Positions 44,351-58,379 of a DNA stretch of 64,000 nt are shown here, in pieces. The stretch is from Ceriagrion tenellum (taxonomy: Eukaryota > Arthropoda > Insecta > Odonata > Coenagrionidae): NCBI GenBank assembly GCA_963169105.1, contig OY720634.1:149985584-150049583 (forward strand), written 5' to 3'. Numbering within the stretch: position 1 is the first letter of the stretch; every line of letters starts with the position of its first letter. A program made the translations under genes and the position numbers. The notes below the pieces were generated by a model. The model saw only the letters and a list, made by a program, of their open reading frames with translations, made no database searches and was not told where the DNA came from.

Positions 44351-46223
44351 AAAGGATGGTGAACCCTACTCGTCACGACGTTTAAGCCATCCAAAAAGGG
44401 TACCACATGTGCCCACAATAAAGCATTGGCTTTGCCTTTTCCAAAATCTAAGATCCTGCTCTCATACTTCTGATTGTAGTCCATTTAGGTGTTATCTACG
44501 ATGAGATTGTGGTCATTCATTGTGCACATTGATCATAGGATCAAATATATCCAATAGAACAGTTACCTTCAGCGAGCCCTATTTTGTAAAGCTTTCCATT
44601 CAGTGATCATTAGTTTTTAGTCACGTCCCATTGCTCCATGTTTGGAGAGCGATTAATTTTTTTAGGGTTACATATCACACCACTGGGTCGCTTGCTGTGG
44701 ACTGGATTTTCTCAATTTGGAAATATCTCTTTCCATTTTTTCCCAATTTCCAATATGGAATGGACTAGGATGGACACTTGACTATAAAGGTACCAGGCGA
44801 TAACCGGACAGCATTTCCATGGAACTAATCTGATAACTCTTTAGAATCACTTCCTATTTAATAGCTCAAGTTTTTAAGCACAGGAAATTTTTTAAACCAA
44901 ATTTCTTGCTTCTATTCACGAACTTCAAATTTTTAGTTTTTTCCTCCTATAAAATAAATGTTATCTTTTGTAATCCGTTATAAATCACCGGAAAAAAACT
45001 CGTCAAAGTCGTTTATAATTATAAATATATCTGAATGAGTAGAATGAGACATCTGGACTGAGTGATGTGGAAGTTCTATCTCATTAAAATTATGTGTAAA
45101 CCTTATGAAGAAAATTACTGGGTAATTGTTGTTGTTGACTCATGGTGCATCTAAATTAGCGATCTGCCTCAGAAATCCCTTGAAACAGAAGGCCTACAAG
45201 TCAAACATCGTAGCATTTTTGCTTCCAAGCCTCAAGTCGGAAGTTGGAAAAGGAGCAGACAGTTTTGTAGGCATCAATAAAGTTTTATGGCACCGAAACT
45301 GCCCTAAGTCCGCTTTAGGCTATTTTTTCCTTTCAGAAAGGAAGGCGGCCCTAAACATGAGCCACGCGAGGACTGTATTATTGGATGGGGAAGACGAGCT
45401 GCAACTTTCTCATTTCTCTTTCTCTCGGGTCGAGATAGCAGAGAAGCCTAAGGGGTACGCTAGCACACCCCAAAGCAAAGCTTGAATACCTCCATTGGTG
45501 ATGCCACCCCCGTAAATGACCGAATAAATGGCCAATGTCGTCCATTAACCTCCGTGAAAGGGGTTCCTAGACTGTGGTGCTCAAAAACGACTACCCGCCT
45601 TCTTCTGAGAGTAAGGTTATTTGGCAACGTTATTTACGGCAGCGGCGGTGGATAAATTGGTGGGATGGTTTTCACTTTATCTTTTTAGACTGTGGGAGTC
45701 ATTGTCACATGTTCTCATGCAGTAAAGTACTTTTTTAAGTCTGTGAGAAGGCCGGTGTCATACATTTTGAAGCAAAAGAAGGCTTTTCGCGAGGAAGAAC
45801 TCGAAAATCGTTCTGAGAAGAGTGATGGAAGGTCTGAAGTGGATTTTCCCGGTTGATATCACAACTCGTCGTTAAACTACCGGAGCGGAACAGCAATGGT
45901 GATATCTCTAAGTAAATTATTATGTGGCTATTATGAGTTAGTTTAGGTATAGAGCATCGTTAACTCATGATTCGATGAATGAGGAAAATGTGAGGGGATT
46001 ATGAACGTAGGTAATGCCTAGTGGCATAAAACTGCTGGTTTACAGTCATGAAATAAATAGCTATTAAGGGATATTCATGACTTTAACTATGCGTTCATTC
46101 TCCTCTTTGATCTGGCAGATTTTCCTTGTAGTGTAATCTGAAGTATCAATTCATACTTGTCGCAGTTTGATGCCAAATCTCAAATGTTTTCCACCGCTAT
46201 CTACTGAAGCAATAGCATAGCGT
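44351..46223. other. Unassigned region
   Basis: About 1.9 kb. The longest frame (plus 45126-45485, 119 codons) has no recognised domain, and I see no splice context or homologue in the window. Confidence 0.4.
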
Positions 46224-46266
46224 CTTCCTTATTTGAATATTGCATTTAAAATATTCAAATAGGAAG
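46224..46266. repeat. Short AT-rich palindrome
   Basis: CTTCCTTATTTGAATATT and AATATTCAAATAGGAAG form ~17-bp arms (one gap) around 8 bases. Confidence 0.8.
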
Positions 46267-49200
46267 CATTAAGTGGTGGTCAGTACTCCTATCCCAAATC
46301 AAGCTAATAATTTGATTGATTAAGTTTCTGTCGATTAGTAATTTTAAAATGATTGATTTCAAGATATTTAACTCAAGCGCACCTTGATAAAGCGAGATGC
46401 GGCTGAAACCTATGATTTTACATCCTAAAATGGTATTTCCTTCTCTACGAGCGCTTAAGGAATAAATTGATACTTGTTCACTTTTCACGAAAAGGCCGAA
46501 CTTCAAGGTCCCGTCTATAAACGAAAATATCTCTTTAAGAGGTGCAATCAGGACACCTTTCTAAAAGAAATTCCGATGCCCCGAAGGCTGCTCACTTAAA
46601 GAGCCCTCAACTTTTAAGGGAATGGTCTCAGGGATGCGGGCGTGGCACGTCCAATTTTCGCCCCCAGGAGAAGTAGGGGCTCAAAAGAAAGTGAATTCTC
46701 CACTCCAGTCCTCCGTGCCTTTGGGGTGAGAGATTTTCCTAAGAAGTCCCAAGGGGAAGAACCGGATGAGGATGTAAGGAAAGTGTGGAAGGACACCATG
46801 AGGATCTCGAAGGATTTTGATTAGTGTTCGAAACGGGAAATGAGGGTTAAAGATGTGAAATTCAGAAATAACAGAGGGTACTCAAAAAATAGCTATATAT
46901 TATCTATCGTACTGGTATATTTGGACACCTTTGTGGTATCGTATCTAATAAAGGAAGCTACTGAGAATTAAACTGATCTGAGTGGACGTATAGCATAGGT
47001 AGTTCAACTAAATCGTACCACGATGAACATACTAAGTCTCCTTCCATTTTTTACGCATAATATTTAATTATTTGTTTATCATTTTTAATTTCATAGTTGA
47101 ATTTTTTTTTCCTTTCAGCAATACATTCGTCCAACTTTCAAATAATTTATCTTTTACCCAAGGCAGTGAACTTTAAAAATAATTGGATGAGTGAAGTATT
47201 TTTTAAATTCCTTATTTTAAAACCTGAAGCTACTAAGTGGAATTCTAATGAAGGAAAATGGATTGGAATTTTTGTAAATGGTACAAAAAAGCTTTCCGCT
47301 CCATTCAAAACGTATTATCTTTGAAGGTAATGACCATCTCTGCCGAATCATTGCGATAAATTAACTACATTAAAATTGTATTATTTTATCTAAGGTGAAA
47401 TTACACTGCTGACAATGTATCGGGCGAGAAAAGATCAATTTTTGCTTTCCGAGGGAAGATGATACGCTGTTTCATATTTCTTCGATTGTTGTGCCAAATT
47501 GTGTGTGCGCTATCGCCCCTAATAACCCGGCCTCCCCACGTTACATTTATTTCTTTAAAATCCTATAACAGTTCATTAGATTAATTAAACATCTACATTG
47601 GTATTATTCTGGTAATGCTTACATTAAGTCTACTTCAATCTTAGGGATATATCCAAATTCTTTTCCAATCGGAGTCTATAATTTCAAGGCTTTACCGTGT
47701 ATGACACCTCAGGCTGAGTCAAGAAATTGGCATAAATTTGAAGGTGAATTAAGCTGAAGCATAAATCTAGCATAACAGCATTGACACATTTTTCATCGAT
47801 TAAATCAAAGCCTGTTTATCTAAAAAAAAGGGCCTATGTCAAGAATCGATTCTCCTCCGAGGCGAGCTAATCTGGACAAGTAAAATCTCACTCACTCCAT
47901 TTTCCTAAGCACACCCCATGTATCCGTTGTAACACACTTTTTCGTGTGATAAACCTCAACAAAGAGGATTAGGTTAATATAGCCATTCTTCCTTGAAAAT
48001 TAAATTAAACTACTTCGTGAATTTTCGCGAACTCTTCCTTGTACAAACGGTTGGGTTAAGGTAGAAATTACTTAGGCCATCTAAGACCAACGACTGTGTT
48101 ATACACGAAGAGAAAAAATCTTTATTTCTCATGTACGAGTCCTTCCTTAAATGGTTGTCTTAAAGCCTGTTCGTCTTCTAAGCAGTCCGGTTACAAGCTT
48201 TGGCCGCCGGCTTCTGTGCCATTGCATTTTCTGGCACATGGAGCGCGGAAGGCAAGAGTGCGGCTTTATGTGGAGGGAGTGGAGTGGACGCGTGCGGTAT
48301 CCGATTTCGGAGGATGAAGGAAATTAGCACGAGAGGAATGCCGGGAGGATAGACACCCTGATGACGCCCACTGGAAAAAAAATTGAGTCCACCGAAAGTT
48401 CGTCCTCTTTTATCTCTCCGCTGTACCAGCAATTCTCGTCTCCTCCTACTTAACACTTCCCAGGAAAGAAAGTTTGAAGCCATAAGAGATGGTTTAATTC
48501 TGTCGGGCTTCCCAGAAGAAAAATGTTATGCTGAGTTTTGATGGGAACACACCCTGATTAAGTAAAAATTGTGACTTTTCCTCCATTTTTCTTTTCTGTT
48601 TTTGTTTTCTGTTTTCGTTTCCTGTTTGGTAAAAACATGCCTTTTTCACACCATCTTATTTAAGAACCAATCTTATATTTAAGTTTCACGAGAAAGACCT
48701 TATGCATGGATACAAAATTTAAAGGTAAAATCATTGAAATTTGGTTAGCGGCTGATTAAAAGACAGATTTTATCAAATCCACGTTAAATCAAGTATCACA
48801 TAATTTTACCATTCTTAAAACATAAAATGCTTTATTCCCACTAAATTACTCTATTGAGTACCGTCTTTTTAATTTATTAATAATAGTGAAAAAATATTTC
48901 TGCACCATTTAATGTTCGCTATTAAGGAAATTGGTGATGTCTTTATCCCCCACCTGTCGGTTAGTCAGGTTGTTTTCTTTCCAGCGAGCGTATATTCTAG
49001 TGTCAAACGCTATAACAGAGATTAATTGATAAATTTAAACCTACTAAAATAAGAAAGTACTTTTGACATGCGCATTTTCGTGGCTGATGATTTTTTATTT
49101 GCCTTGTTCGTGTTTCTCGGAATGTCAGAAAATGTGATTTAAGTCTGATGAAAGGGCATTATTTATTAGCTCATGCAAATCGGATTAACTCTAAGGTTGT

Positions 49201-49448
49201 GAAGCTAGTTTCCTTATAACTTTGTTTAGATTACGCCCGGTTGGGTTTGAGTACGTTATTCTACTTACCCGTTCATACATTGCTCATCAGCATTCAGAGA
49301 GCAACTAGACCTTGGCCTGGATATCTTGTTTTCTTTCCTCAAGAACGCTTCTCATCCGTATCGGATTTTCTTGATTTACTTTCCTTACGATGTATCACTG
49401 TTATTTTCGAGTTAATTATAACCTCGATTATTCTTCAGCCTAAAGGTA
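46267..49448. other. Long unassigned region
   Basis: About 3.2 kb of mostly AT-rich DNA. Frames at 46614-46824 (both strands), 47097-47324 and 48096-48483 show no known domain. No element ends recognised. Confidence 0.4.
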
Positions 49449-49648
49449 GTTTGAGCGAAATATCATTTTACCTAGCAATCAATGAATTTGGTCTCATTTT
49501 AAAGAAAAACATATCACCCTTCCACTTATATCAAAAATTCAACCCATAACTACATTACTTTCCGAGATATTTGCCAAAAATACCAGCCCTTCTATATCGG
49601 AAATGGTACGCGTATGCACCCCAGAGAGACATTAAATTAAAAATTAGG
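49449..49648 (+). repeat. Unnamed interspersed repeat R, copy 2
   Basis: Starts GTTTGAGCGAAATATCATTT and ends CGCGTATGCACCCCAGAGAG. It aligns over its whole length with 26982-27190. Confidence 0.75.
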
Positions 49649-51979
49649 CATTTTCTACACTTAGATCTCGCCAAAAAATCAGCAGTGTTTATTTCGTGTG
49701 TTTGCTCAACTATTTTTGAAAATTAATCATATTGTCACCGCAGTAAATTCTTCGGAATCACAATAAACCTTCCGTTTTGATGGAGTTTCAAACGTACCGC
49801 GTGAAAAGAAATGAGTCATGTTAAAGACTTATTTAGATATCTTCATTCGATTAATTACAATTTCTGTCATGTAGAACTATTTTATTGCACCATTTATTAT
49901 GCAATATTTAATTTGTGTCTCACAGTTGGTGAAATTGAAATGTATATATCGAATATTGTCTATATTATGATTAGGGAACTATCTCGCTCGCACTACCTTA
50001 ATCAGTGGTGGAAAATTGTTGGGCTTTATTTAAATCCCTGAAGTTATGTTTAGTCCCTGTTCACGCTGAATCGTCGAATTTTCTGAGCAAGGGAATTCTG
50101 GAAGAACTATTTGTGCATTTAATTTCCCAATAACATACATTTCCTTGCAAATACATAAGACTCTTTACTGCGCCGTAAACAAGAGCATATTTAAAAACAT
50201 GGATGTATTCATTTCATGACATAAATAAAAAATTTACGCATTCTTTCGACGTATATTTATACAGCGGATTCTATTGCTTTTGTGCAGAGTCAGCATTTGC
50301 TTTTCATTCTCAGCCAGAGTAGCCGATTACGCTGAGGTGATTACGACTCTCTGGAGGGTATTGTGTTTCCACGGCATCAAATTCGATGTATCAACGTGTT
50401 ATTAGCATAGGGCCGAATTTACAATTATTTTTGGCACACGTTAATGCCAATTCTACCCTATATCACACAAAAATTGAAACTAACAGTGTCACCCAAAACG
50501 AAGCCTGCTTCACCTGAATCAGTAAATAACTCATGCACATATATTCAAGGAAATAAGAGAAGATTTTGAACAATGGCAACGCTACTTATTCGTTTAATTC
50601 TGTTCGCTCTGAATTTTTATAAAGTATTTGTTGCGGTGTGGCTCTTTAAAGTAATTAAGACCACGACTGCGTATATGCTCAGATTTACTAGTTAAAAATT
50701 TGCTCTGATATTTTTGTGATGGCTGATCCTTTAGTACTTGGATACAATAAAGATTGGCCACTAGAAATTTGTTCATTACATTTGAAAGTTTTTAGTTATT
50801 TTATTTATTTTTATAAGCTGAAGAGTTATGCTAATTTTTCTTTAATGTTTTCTTGTAAGATTAAGAAAGTCTTCCAAAGTTTTGGCGAGAGCATTCGCAG
50901 GGATGAAAGTAAGTCCGTCTAGTCTTTCCTCTTCGCCGTACGCCCACGGCATACACTCGGCTGAAGGTGTGGCAACCGGGTTGCTCCTGATATTCCTTCC
51001 TTGGAAAGAAAGTTGGGGAGGAGCGAGGGCTCTGTTCTCGGAAGACCTAATTTAAATAAAAATTCCCTAACCAAATTATTCACCTAATGGTGACATATTG
51101 ACGGTTTCAGTGCCCTAGAAATCAGTCGGTGGGAAATATAATCAGTGTCATAACGTCATTTGCATTGGTTATTTAATGCAGGCGCTATGAACATGTGGTG
51201 TAATTGAGATGCTCGATGCAATTATGGGATCGAAAATTTATGAAATGAGGTTTTAATTTTGGGAATGCCGAAAATGACAGATGTAATAAAGGTTCTCTGA
51301 AGACCCCCTTGAGATTTTAAATAACACTTGTGCGAGCTCCTTCAGCGCAGCAGTTGACTAGAATTAAAACTGATTATAATTAACGGATGAAAAGCTAAAA
51401 TAATGGCTATCCGAGATCCTTGATTTATATCAATTTTCTGCTTCCAGGATTTCATGCCAAAACCAATAGCTAACCACCGGTTTCAGTGGTTTATATCCAT
51501 GATAGTTATTATTTTGCTTTTATTCCGAAAATTGCTTAGTTATCACTCTTTTCATAGTTAAAGCTTTGATTAGCTTAATTCACTATCATGAAGGTATATA
51601 CCCTTACAAGATTAGACTAAGGTTTCTGAAATGTATTACCAACTTGCGCAATAAGATCCATTCCCTTTGTTTTTTAAAATGAATGATCCTACTTTTTAAT
51701 CATTTTGATGCAGTATATACCAAAGAAATTAAATAAATACCGTCCTAAAAAGTATATATTACCTGAATACTACGTGCACATTTATCACTTAATATTACCA
51801 AGGTATCCCCCATTGTTTTGTGCAGTGTCATTAAAGGGTCAATAAAACCGAATAATTCTTAGTATCAGATGCATAGCTTGGTGGAATTCCTTATCGATAA
51901 GGTGAAAATAACTCAGACGTCGGCTTTAAACCCACGAGCTGCGGAAGGCTGAGCCCACAGCATGGATTCGAAATCGAAA
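49649..51979. other. Unassigned AT-rich region
   Basis: About 2.3 kb. Short frames at 49811-50041 and 50594-50922 lack domains; no partner repeats noticed. Confidence 0.4.
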
Positions 51980-52320
51980 GTTTACGAGCATGGCGTGGCG
52001 GTGCCAAAAGTGTTCGGTGGAGATAAAAGCTGCAGACTATGTGAGTGTATATATGTACGTATATGTATGTATTTACCTGATTGTCTCTCCCTGCGGACGC
52101 ATTCGTGACTCGGAAGTAAAAAGAAATACTTTTTTATCCGACCCCGGGTGGCGCGGCGGGTGGAGTGGGTTCTTCTCACGTCGGGGCACCACTCGTGCCC
52201 TGCCTGCGCCTGTGGGGGGGGGAGGGAGGGGGGGGAAGGGGATGCGAATCCTCGGCAAATTCCTCGTCTACTTCCGTTCCCTCCCAAATCCCCACATGGG
52301 GAGTCGGAATGCATGATTAA
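51980..52320. other. GC-rich block with G runs
   Basis: Contains a long G/A-rich run (52213-52245) and CpG-containing DNA, with overlapping frames on both strands. The plus frame from 51990 begins MAWRCQKCSVEIKAADY and then meets a donor-like GTGAGT at about 52039, but no domain or second exon supports it. Confidence 0.35.
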
Positions 52321-52353
52321 TGCGAAGGACACTGTGATCTGGAGATTCTATTG

Positions 52354-53096
52354 CAGTGATGGCGAACCTTTTGAGCTCGGTGCGTCATCATTCGTAAAAA
52401 AATAAGTAACTTAACTCGGGTGCCGTGTCACGTGTAAAACCACCCATAACTTTTTCATATTTTTTTTGTATTTTACCAGCTGATTTCTAGGTTTTTGGAC
52501 AGTTGTTATCCCAGTCCCAAATGCGTCAGCGTCCCAAATGATGCAAAATCGCTCCGCTTCCCCTCCTATAGGTAACCCACCGTTAAATACCTCATAAATT
52601 CCTCATATTATCTCCCTCTTTTTTTTTCACAAGAATTCATGCCCTCGTCCTACCTCTGAAAAAAAACATTTGTATTTTTGATACGTTTATTTATAAAAAA
52701 GAAAAAAACCAAATGTATTCACTATTCTATTTTTTGTTGCTATATTTCATTCGATAAATCTTCAATTGAAGGGTGGCATTTCGTTCACAGCAAGCTCAAG
52801 CAAAGGTTACTAACTTATTTTCTACCCTCTCTCTCTCAACGGGAGCAGAAACGGAATGCGAACGAGCACATGATTGCCAGACTGGGTGGGATATTAAATA
52901 ATATTATTGAGGCGAAAGTTTAGTTCTTCTTCATAAATTTTACCATTAATGTTCAAAAAATGTTTTGAAAATAATTTCTCAGAGTGCGTTAGCTGTCCTT
53001 GGGCGATGATTGTCGGAGAATTATGCGTCTCTTCCAAAATGCCTTAGCGAGTCACAGATGGAAAATGACAAGCATATCATAGGCTCGCCATCACTG
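52354..53096. mobile_element. hAT-like MITE with TIRs and degenerate 8-bp target duplication
   Basis: The left end is CAGTGATGGCGAACCT (52354) and the right end, on the minus strand, is CAGTGATGGCGAGCCT (53096): 15 of 16 bases match. The CAGTG-TGGCGAACCT motif is a well-known hAT end. The 8 bp outside, TTCTATTG and TTGTATGG, agree at 6 of 8 positions, fitting an aged 8-bp hAT target duplication. The 743-bp length and lack of transposase motifs make it non-autonomous. The 81-codon frame at 52678-52923 shows no transposase domain. Confidence 0.82.
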
Positions 53097-53334
53097 TTGT
53101 ATGGCAATAGCCTGATTTTATCGCCCTTATACCTATGGGAATCGCAAACATGCCCAAAGCATGTACCATCTGCACCTCAGGCCCAGAAAGAACAACCGTA
53201 TCGGATCTCATCGCCACCGGTCAATTAATAATGGGATGGTTTTACGCAGCACTGTGGACTATAGAATGGCGCGTCAAATGTTTTTTGTGAAGTATAGGAA
53301 TCTTTATACGGTTAACGATGGTTTCTAACTAAAA
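53097..53334. other. Short unassigned gap
   Basis: Ends in a small (ATGAT)n run at about 53333-53352; no other feature. Confidence 0.5.
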
Positions 53335-53720
53335 TGATATGATATGATATATATAATTTACTCCCACATAATATTTACAATTATTAATACAAAAAATATA
53401 ACGGGAGCTTTAGGTGGTCTCCAAGGTCCTAAGACCTGAAGTGAGCCGCCAGCAGATACAATGAAAGTATGCCATTAATCAACATTGTCACAAGAAAATT
53501 GCCGGTCTTTGGTCAGTTTTAGTGTATTGGTTATGGATTTACATTTTTTATTTCAGAGGGTAGTGTATTAAATAGTTTTGGCCACATATACAAAAAAGAA
53601 CATTTGTATAAGGTCTGTATGCAACAATATTTGATTTGTTTCTTAAATAATATTTGCATTTATTTGATGCACTGGGCATATTGCCACTTCTGGTAAAAAC
53701 CAATTATAAACCTTTCATTA
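53335..53720 (-). mobile_element. LINE 3' end (minus strand, C-terminus plus 3' UTR)
   Basis: On the minus strand, YCCIQTLYKCSFLYMWPKLF then NTLPSEIKNVNP (about 53630-53530) matches the C-terminal signature of CR1/Jockey-group proteins (--LFN-LP-eIk). About 200 bp of AT-rich 3' sequence follow, ending at the AT repeat near 53340. Upstream blocks could not be read. Confidence 0.5.
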
Positions 53721-55133
53721 AAAAAAAAGTCTCAGTTGCAACAATCTGAGGGCCACAAACAATGCGAGGGAGAAATAGTTTAAGATGGAGAAAAATGTAT
53801 GGGAAAAAAGAAAATACACAATAATGTGTTGTTTATTTACTTCTTGATCTGGTACCGGGAGTGTGAATTTAGAGAGGTTTTTAGAAGTGACTACAAGGTT
53901 TTTATACATGGCGATACTTTGATTGCAGCGTAATTTGTAAATATATAAATATATACCCATTACGGAGTAGACAAAGTTAGTAAATGCATTAAGCCATTTT
54001 CATAATTTTCTCCCAAGTGCTCTACGCTGACTTACCACTTTTGCTTCTCTCACACTCATGAATTGCTGTATCCACTCTAGTAAAAACTCACCAAATAATC
54101 CACCTCTCCAGTCACTCTTCTTTCACATTCACCCATGGCTCCTTAGTTCTAAGTGTTAAATTTGGTCGGTAGATGCGATGAATCACGCCTTTGCGCATCA
54201 AACAAACTTAAAGAGAGCCTCGACTTAACCATTGGCTACTGTTAGAATGCGCGAGTGAACACTCACTGCATTGCATGTGCAATTGTGGGATTTAATCGTG
54301 TCCCAGTGCGTGTTTACACTTACAAATCGGACTTAGCGATCATCTTTGTTAGCAATCCATTGCCACGGGTAAACTTTCAGGATAGCTCATAGTCACAAAT
54401 TCGTGTGTCGCAATGTCTTGCCAACAGAGGGTCAACCTGAGAGTTAGTCCATACCAAGTGATCAAACTTGGTAGCTTGACCATTATAGAAAAAATTTATA
54501 TTTTCATCGTTGATAGCCTTTTGCTTCGACAATTGGAAACAACTTTTATTTAATTTTTATTTTTGTATTAGATACCATTTTACGGCCATTTTTCATCTCG
54601 ACGCACAGCTTTTTCTGTGTTTGCATGGAGCATTTCCTTTGTTAAAAGTAACTTCTATTTCTCATCTGCAATCAATTCTAGGATAATGAAGTAAAACTTG
54701 TTTGGCTATTTATATTTTAAACTATAGTTTCATATGCATACCATCCCATAAATAATCATCCTCACTTGGTGTGGGTGTGATTACAATTGTGCAATGAGAA
54801 TGCCATTAACATACACGAGTGAGATATAAACAGCAAACTGTGATTGGCGGACGATTCATTAGCGTGGGAAACGTAAACTGTCTCGAAGCAGACAGTTGAT
54901 GACGATTGATGATGAAAACTTTCGGCTGAATTTGTGGTGCTGGATATGCAATTTGTGTGAACAATTGATCACCAATTCTTAGCCTTATCCACTCGACAAC
55001 ATTTTATTATTCCGTTAATGGTCCGGTCAAAATATCAGGACATTTGTCGACTAGTAAACTGTGTCTGGAGATTTAAAAAAGTCAAAGTATGAGTTTTCGA
55101 GTGAAAAGCTGAATCTGCCGGATAAATCAGGTT
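53721..55133. other. Unassigned AT-rich region
   Basis: No recognised gene, element end or repeat partner over about 1.4 kb. Confidence 0.4.
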
Positions 55134-55350
55134 GTTAGAGCGAGCCATTTCTATAATTCTTCTCCTAGAAACCGAAAAAGTTCATCTTACCTTAAAGTAA
55201 TTGGAGTAAAATTCGTCTTACCTTACGTAATTTACTAAAATAGTAGCATATTAGAACGCTACTTTTCCAGATAGCTTCCTAAAACACCAGCCGTTTTTTC
55301 ATGGAAAATTGCACGCGTATGCATTTCTGAAAGACTATAGAGAAATGAGA
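55134..55350 (+). repeat. Unnamed interspersed repeat R, copy 3
   Basis: GTTAGAGCGAGCC start, CATCTTACC in the middle, then CGCTACTTTTCCAGATA, ACACCAGCCGTTTTTTCATG and GCACGCGTATGCATTTCTGA align in order with copies 1 and 2; the middle is more diverged. Confidence 0.6.
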
Positions 55351-55880
55351 AATTTCTTATATCCATATTTCACAAGAGATTTTACAACATGCAGTTTTAA
55401 AGATTTGTCATTTTTTTAATGAATAGAAGGATAGAAAAACCAGACCTAAGTGGTGCAACTTGCTAAAGATGTAAAATTCTCCACCCGGATCGTTCCATCG
55501 GTAGGCGCAAATGTATGGGAGAGGTTCATTTCGGCTCTTGGGTCGTTCGCGGAGTGATCGCGGCGGGCGGGCGCTGTCCCCGACCACTGTCTTCCCATCG
55601 CCTCTTGAAGTCATTTGCTCGCTCGACATGCCGTCGCAACATCCTTTCGCTTTCTCCTCTTCCCTCCCGGATTCCTTTGTCCCTCGCCTGCCTCCCCCAC
55701 CACCCATCCGATATCGTCCCTCCCACCCACGACCGATTGGGATTCATCCCAGCCCTCCCAGCGAAGAACTCTTGACATACTGCTCAGATGAGGACTATAG
55801 AGAGAGACAGACAGACAAAAGAACCAATGGGATTTCGGCCGCTGAGCAACTCCCTGCGTAGGCTGCCTACGCTAAAGCTC
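55351..55880. other. GC-rich block
   Basis: A CpG-containing, C-rich block (55490-55790) with Pro/Ser-rich plus frames and Arg/Gly-rich minus frames. No recognised protein. Confidence 0.4.
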
Positions 55881-57694
55881 CTATCCAAAAATACCGAACC
55901 AATATAAATAATGCGCTTGATTGATCATACATTTTTATGGTAAAAATTTATAAAAATACTTGTATAACATTGAGACTAATGCGTATATGTATTATATATG
56001 GTTTTCAATATGTTTTAATTAATGGAGGGCAAAATATATAATTACATCCCATTGGAGAAAATTCTCCTAAAACAATATATATTTTCTAACTCTAGTTCTA
56101 AAGCTCCAGTCTTGATGCATGGCCACGATTGAACTAGTTTAAGTAAGACTTTTCTCCAGGTTCCAGGTTTAATATTATGTTTACACTAAGTAGTTGTAAG
56201 AACCTGAAAAAATATATTAATTAACCACTATTTCGTTTTAATGACTGAATTTCTCAAATGGTAACGAAATATACGTGCTTAAAGCTTCAGCATAACTGAT
56301 TGTTTCACTCGGGTCGCTAAAACCGTCTTCAAAACGGAAATAGAAGCAACCGAAAGGTTTATGGCGATTCTACGCACTGATTGATAAATTATTATTTTTA
56401 TTATTCGGGAAAAATAAGAACTATCAACCATATTTCTGGTGCCTAGTGGACCAATCACATGGACTGTTTGAGCTTCCACATTTTAGTTTATGAATAATAT
56501 TCCTTGAGTGTGTCGACGAGCTATATCCCTCAGCGAAACGACTTTTACATTTTGACCACTATTTGGAAAAGAAGAGCAACCAATGCCTAATACTTTTTGC
56601 ATTATCAGAAAGGATATATCATTTTCTTTACAATAGGGTCAGTCTCATTGAATTTGTATCTGCTGTGATATATCGCTCTAACTATGTTATCTAATCCGCG
56701 TGGACAGTGATTACTCTCCTTTTTTAAGCCCTAACCAGGTTGCTTTCCCTCTTCCGTTTCATGAACCATGGTACCTATTTCACGGGTGTGGTTTATTACG
56801 ATTCAGTTCAACCCTAAAGATACCAAGTAGCCAATGTAATCACTTTTCGAGATTGTTTGCAGAATGAAATGCAAATAGTTCAGTAATTGTATGACAACAA
56901 AATTTGTAGAGACGTGCTAATAATTCATCACGTCATTAGAGTGGGAAAAGTTTTTAAATACTTAAATAATTAAGTGTAAACGAAGTAAACAATTGTCTTA
57001 TTGACTTTCATTGATAAAATAAAGATGGTCCCAAAATAGTAATTTCTGTGCTGGCTTTATTTTTCACTGAAAAGATTAACTTGAGTATCCATTTATTTGT
57101 GGGCTATAAATAGATTAGGAGAACTCTGATCTTGGACTGAGAAGTGCGTTATTAAATGAATTATGCTGGAAAAGTGATGGAAAGCAAGCAAAAGCTTTTT
57201 AAAAGGTATGATATGCAGGACGGTTTTCTTAGATGGAAAGTCCTTATTTGGCTTTAATTACGACTCAATGGCCACCGATAATCGGCAGCAAGAAAACATT
57301 TGTCCATCTTCCTTGAGCAGTTGACTGGTAGTTCTACTTTGTTCCATAATCAATATTTAATACACAAAAACTCGACTTTTTTTGTTTTTTGCCGATCATT
57401 TTAGTCTGTAAACAAGGAAAGATGACGCTGCAAGAGTTTCTCAGATTACTTAGTGTTAAAAGATGAAATTCAGCCCATCCCTTTCCCAGGAAATAGATAA
57501 ATCTACCTCACATGTGTAGCATATTTGCAATGGAAATAATTATTGACTAACATACATTTATCTCAACATAGCATTCTAGTCATGGCTTTTTGATTTTTTT
57601 TATTGCTCCTATTTTTCAGATTGCAAAATTTATATGTAGTATCCAAAAATAGTGATATAAACAACGGATAGAGAAGGTAATATCTCAATCTAAG
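55881..57694. other. Unassigned AT-rich region
   Basis: About 1.8 kb; no gene, repeat or terminus recognised. Confidence 0.4.
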
Positions 57695-57785
57695 CATGGA
57701 CATAGCCAGGATTTAAGCTTGGGTGGGAAGGGGAGCAGGTAATCCTATCTATAGCTGAATATTTATGATGGGGGGGGGGGTGGAA
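57695..57785 (+). repeat. Possible element end with G run
   Basis: ATGGACATAGCCAGGATTTA followed by GGGTGGGAAGGGG and later GGGGGGGGGG resembles a CATAGCCAGGAT-GGGGGG motif that recurs in many animal genomes as a transposon end. No partner end was found here. Confidence 0.3.
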
Positions 57786-58379
57786 GGACATCATCTTGTC
57801 TGGCTCCGTAAACCAGATTTGGAATGAAACGTCCATCCATGAATCTAGATACATCTTAGTGAAACGAACTTTGAACGCCGGAGGTGTTCGCTCGTTGAGA
57901 CAAATTTTGAGGGTAACGAGATTAGCAGCAGCAATGCGCACTTAAGTAATTTTGAGTATGACTTCATGAAGGTAATTACAGCCCCGAAAAATTTCTCAAA
58001 CGAAAGTTAGGTTTCTATAAATTATATATTCCAATCAATTTATACCCTGGCTATGATGTCAGAATCATTTTTATTCTTTACTCAATTAGCTGTGACACAT
58101 TCATTTTTACCGAATGAGGTCACCATTATTTAGTAGATGGAGGAGGATGTTTCAATCATCGCTTCCAATATTCACATTTTAAATAAGTCTGGACAAACAA
58201 AATTTTTTGTTGTATGATGACATTTTACGAGATCACTCTCTATGTAACTGAGCCGAAAGTCGAGAGAGAATCTACCACTTTTTACGATAGGTATTTCTCC
58301 ATTACTTTTTTGTTATCTTAGGAGTTCGGTTGTTTCCGCTGAATTTCGGAGAACCTCGGATGAGGTCATCTTCGTAAGG
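57786..58379. other. Unassigned stretch
   Basis: AT-rich between the G run and the next GC island; nothing recognised. Confidence 0.4.

Noticed and set aside
46224..46266. AT-rich palindrome as a regulatory or transposon end
   Set aside because: Short arms in very AT-rich DNA, no flanking duplication or partner; listed only as a simple inverted repeat.
51990..52040. Mini-exon MAWRCQKCSVEIKAADY before a GTGAGT donor
   Set aside because: Only 50 bases, no domain, no second exon seen; short ATG-to-donor runs are common by chance.
57771..57781. G run as a G-quadruplex regulatory site
   Set aside because: A single homopolymer run beside a possible transposon end; no gene context to regulate.
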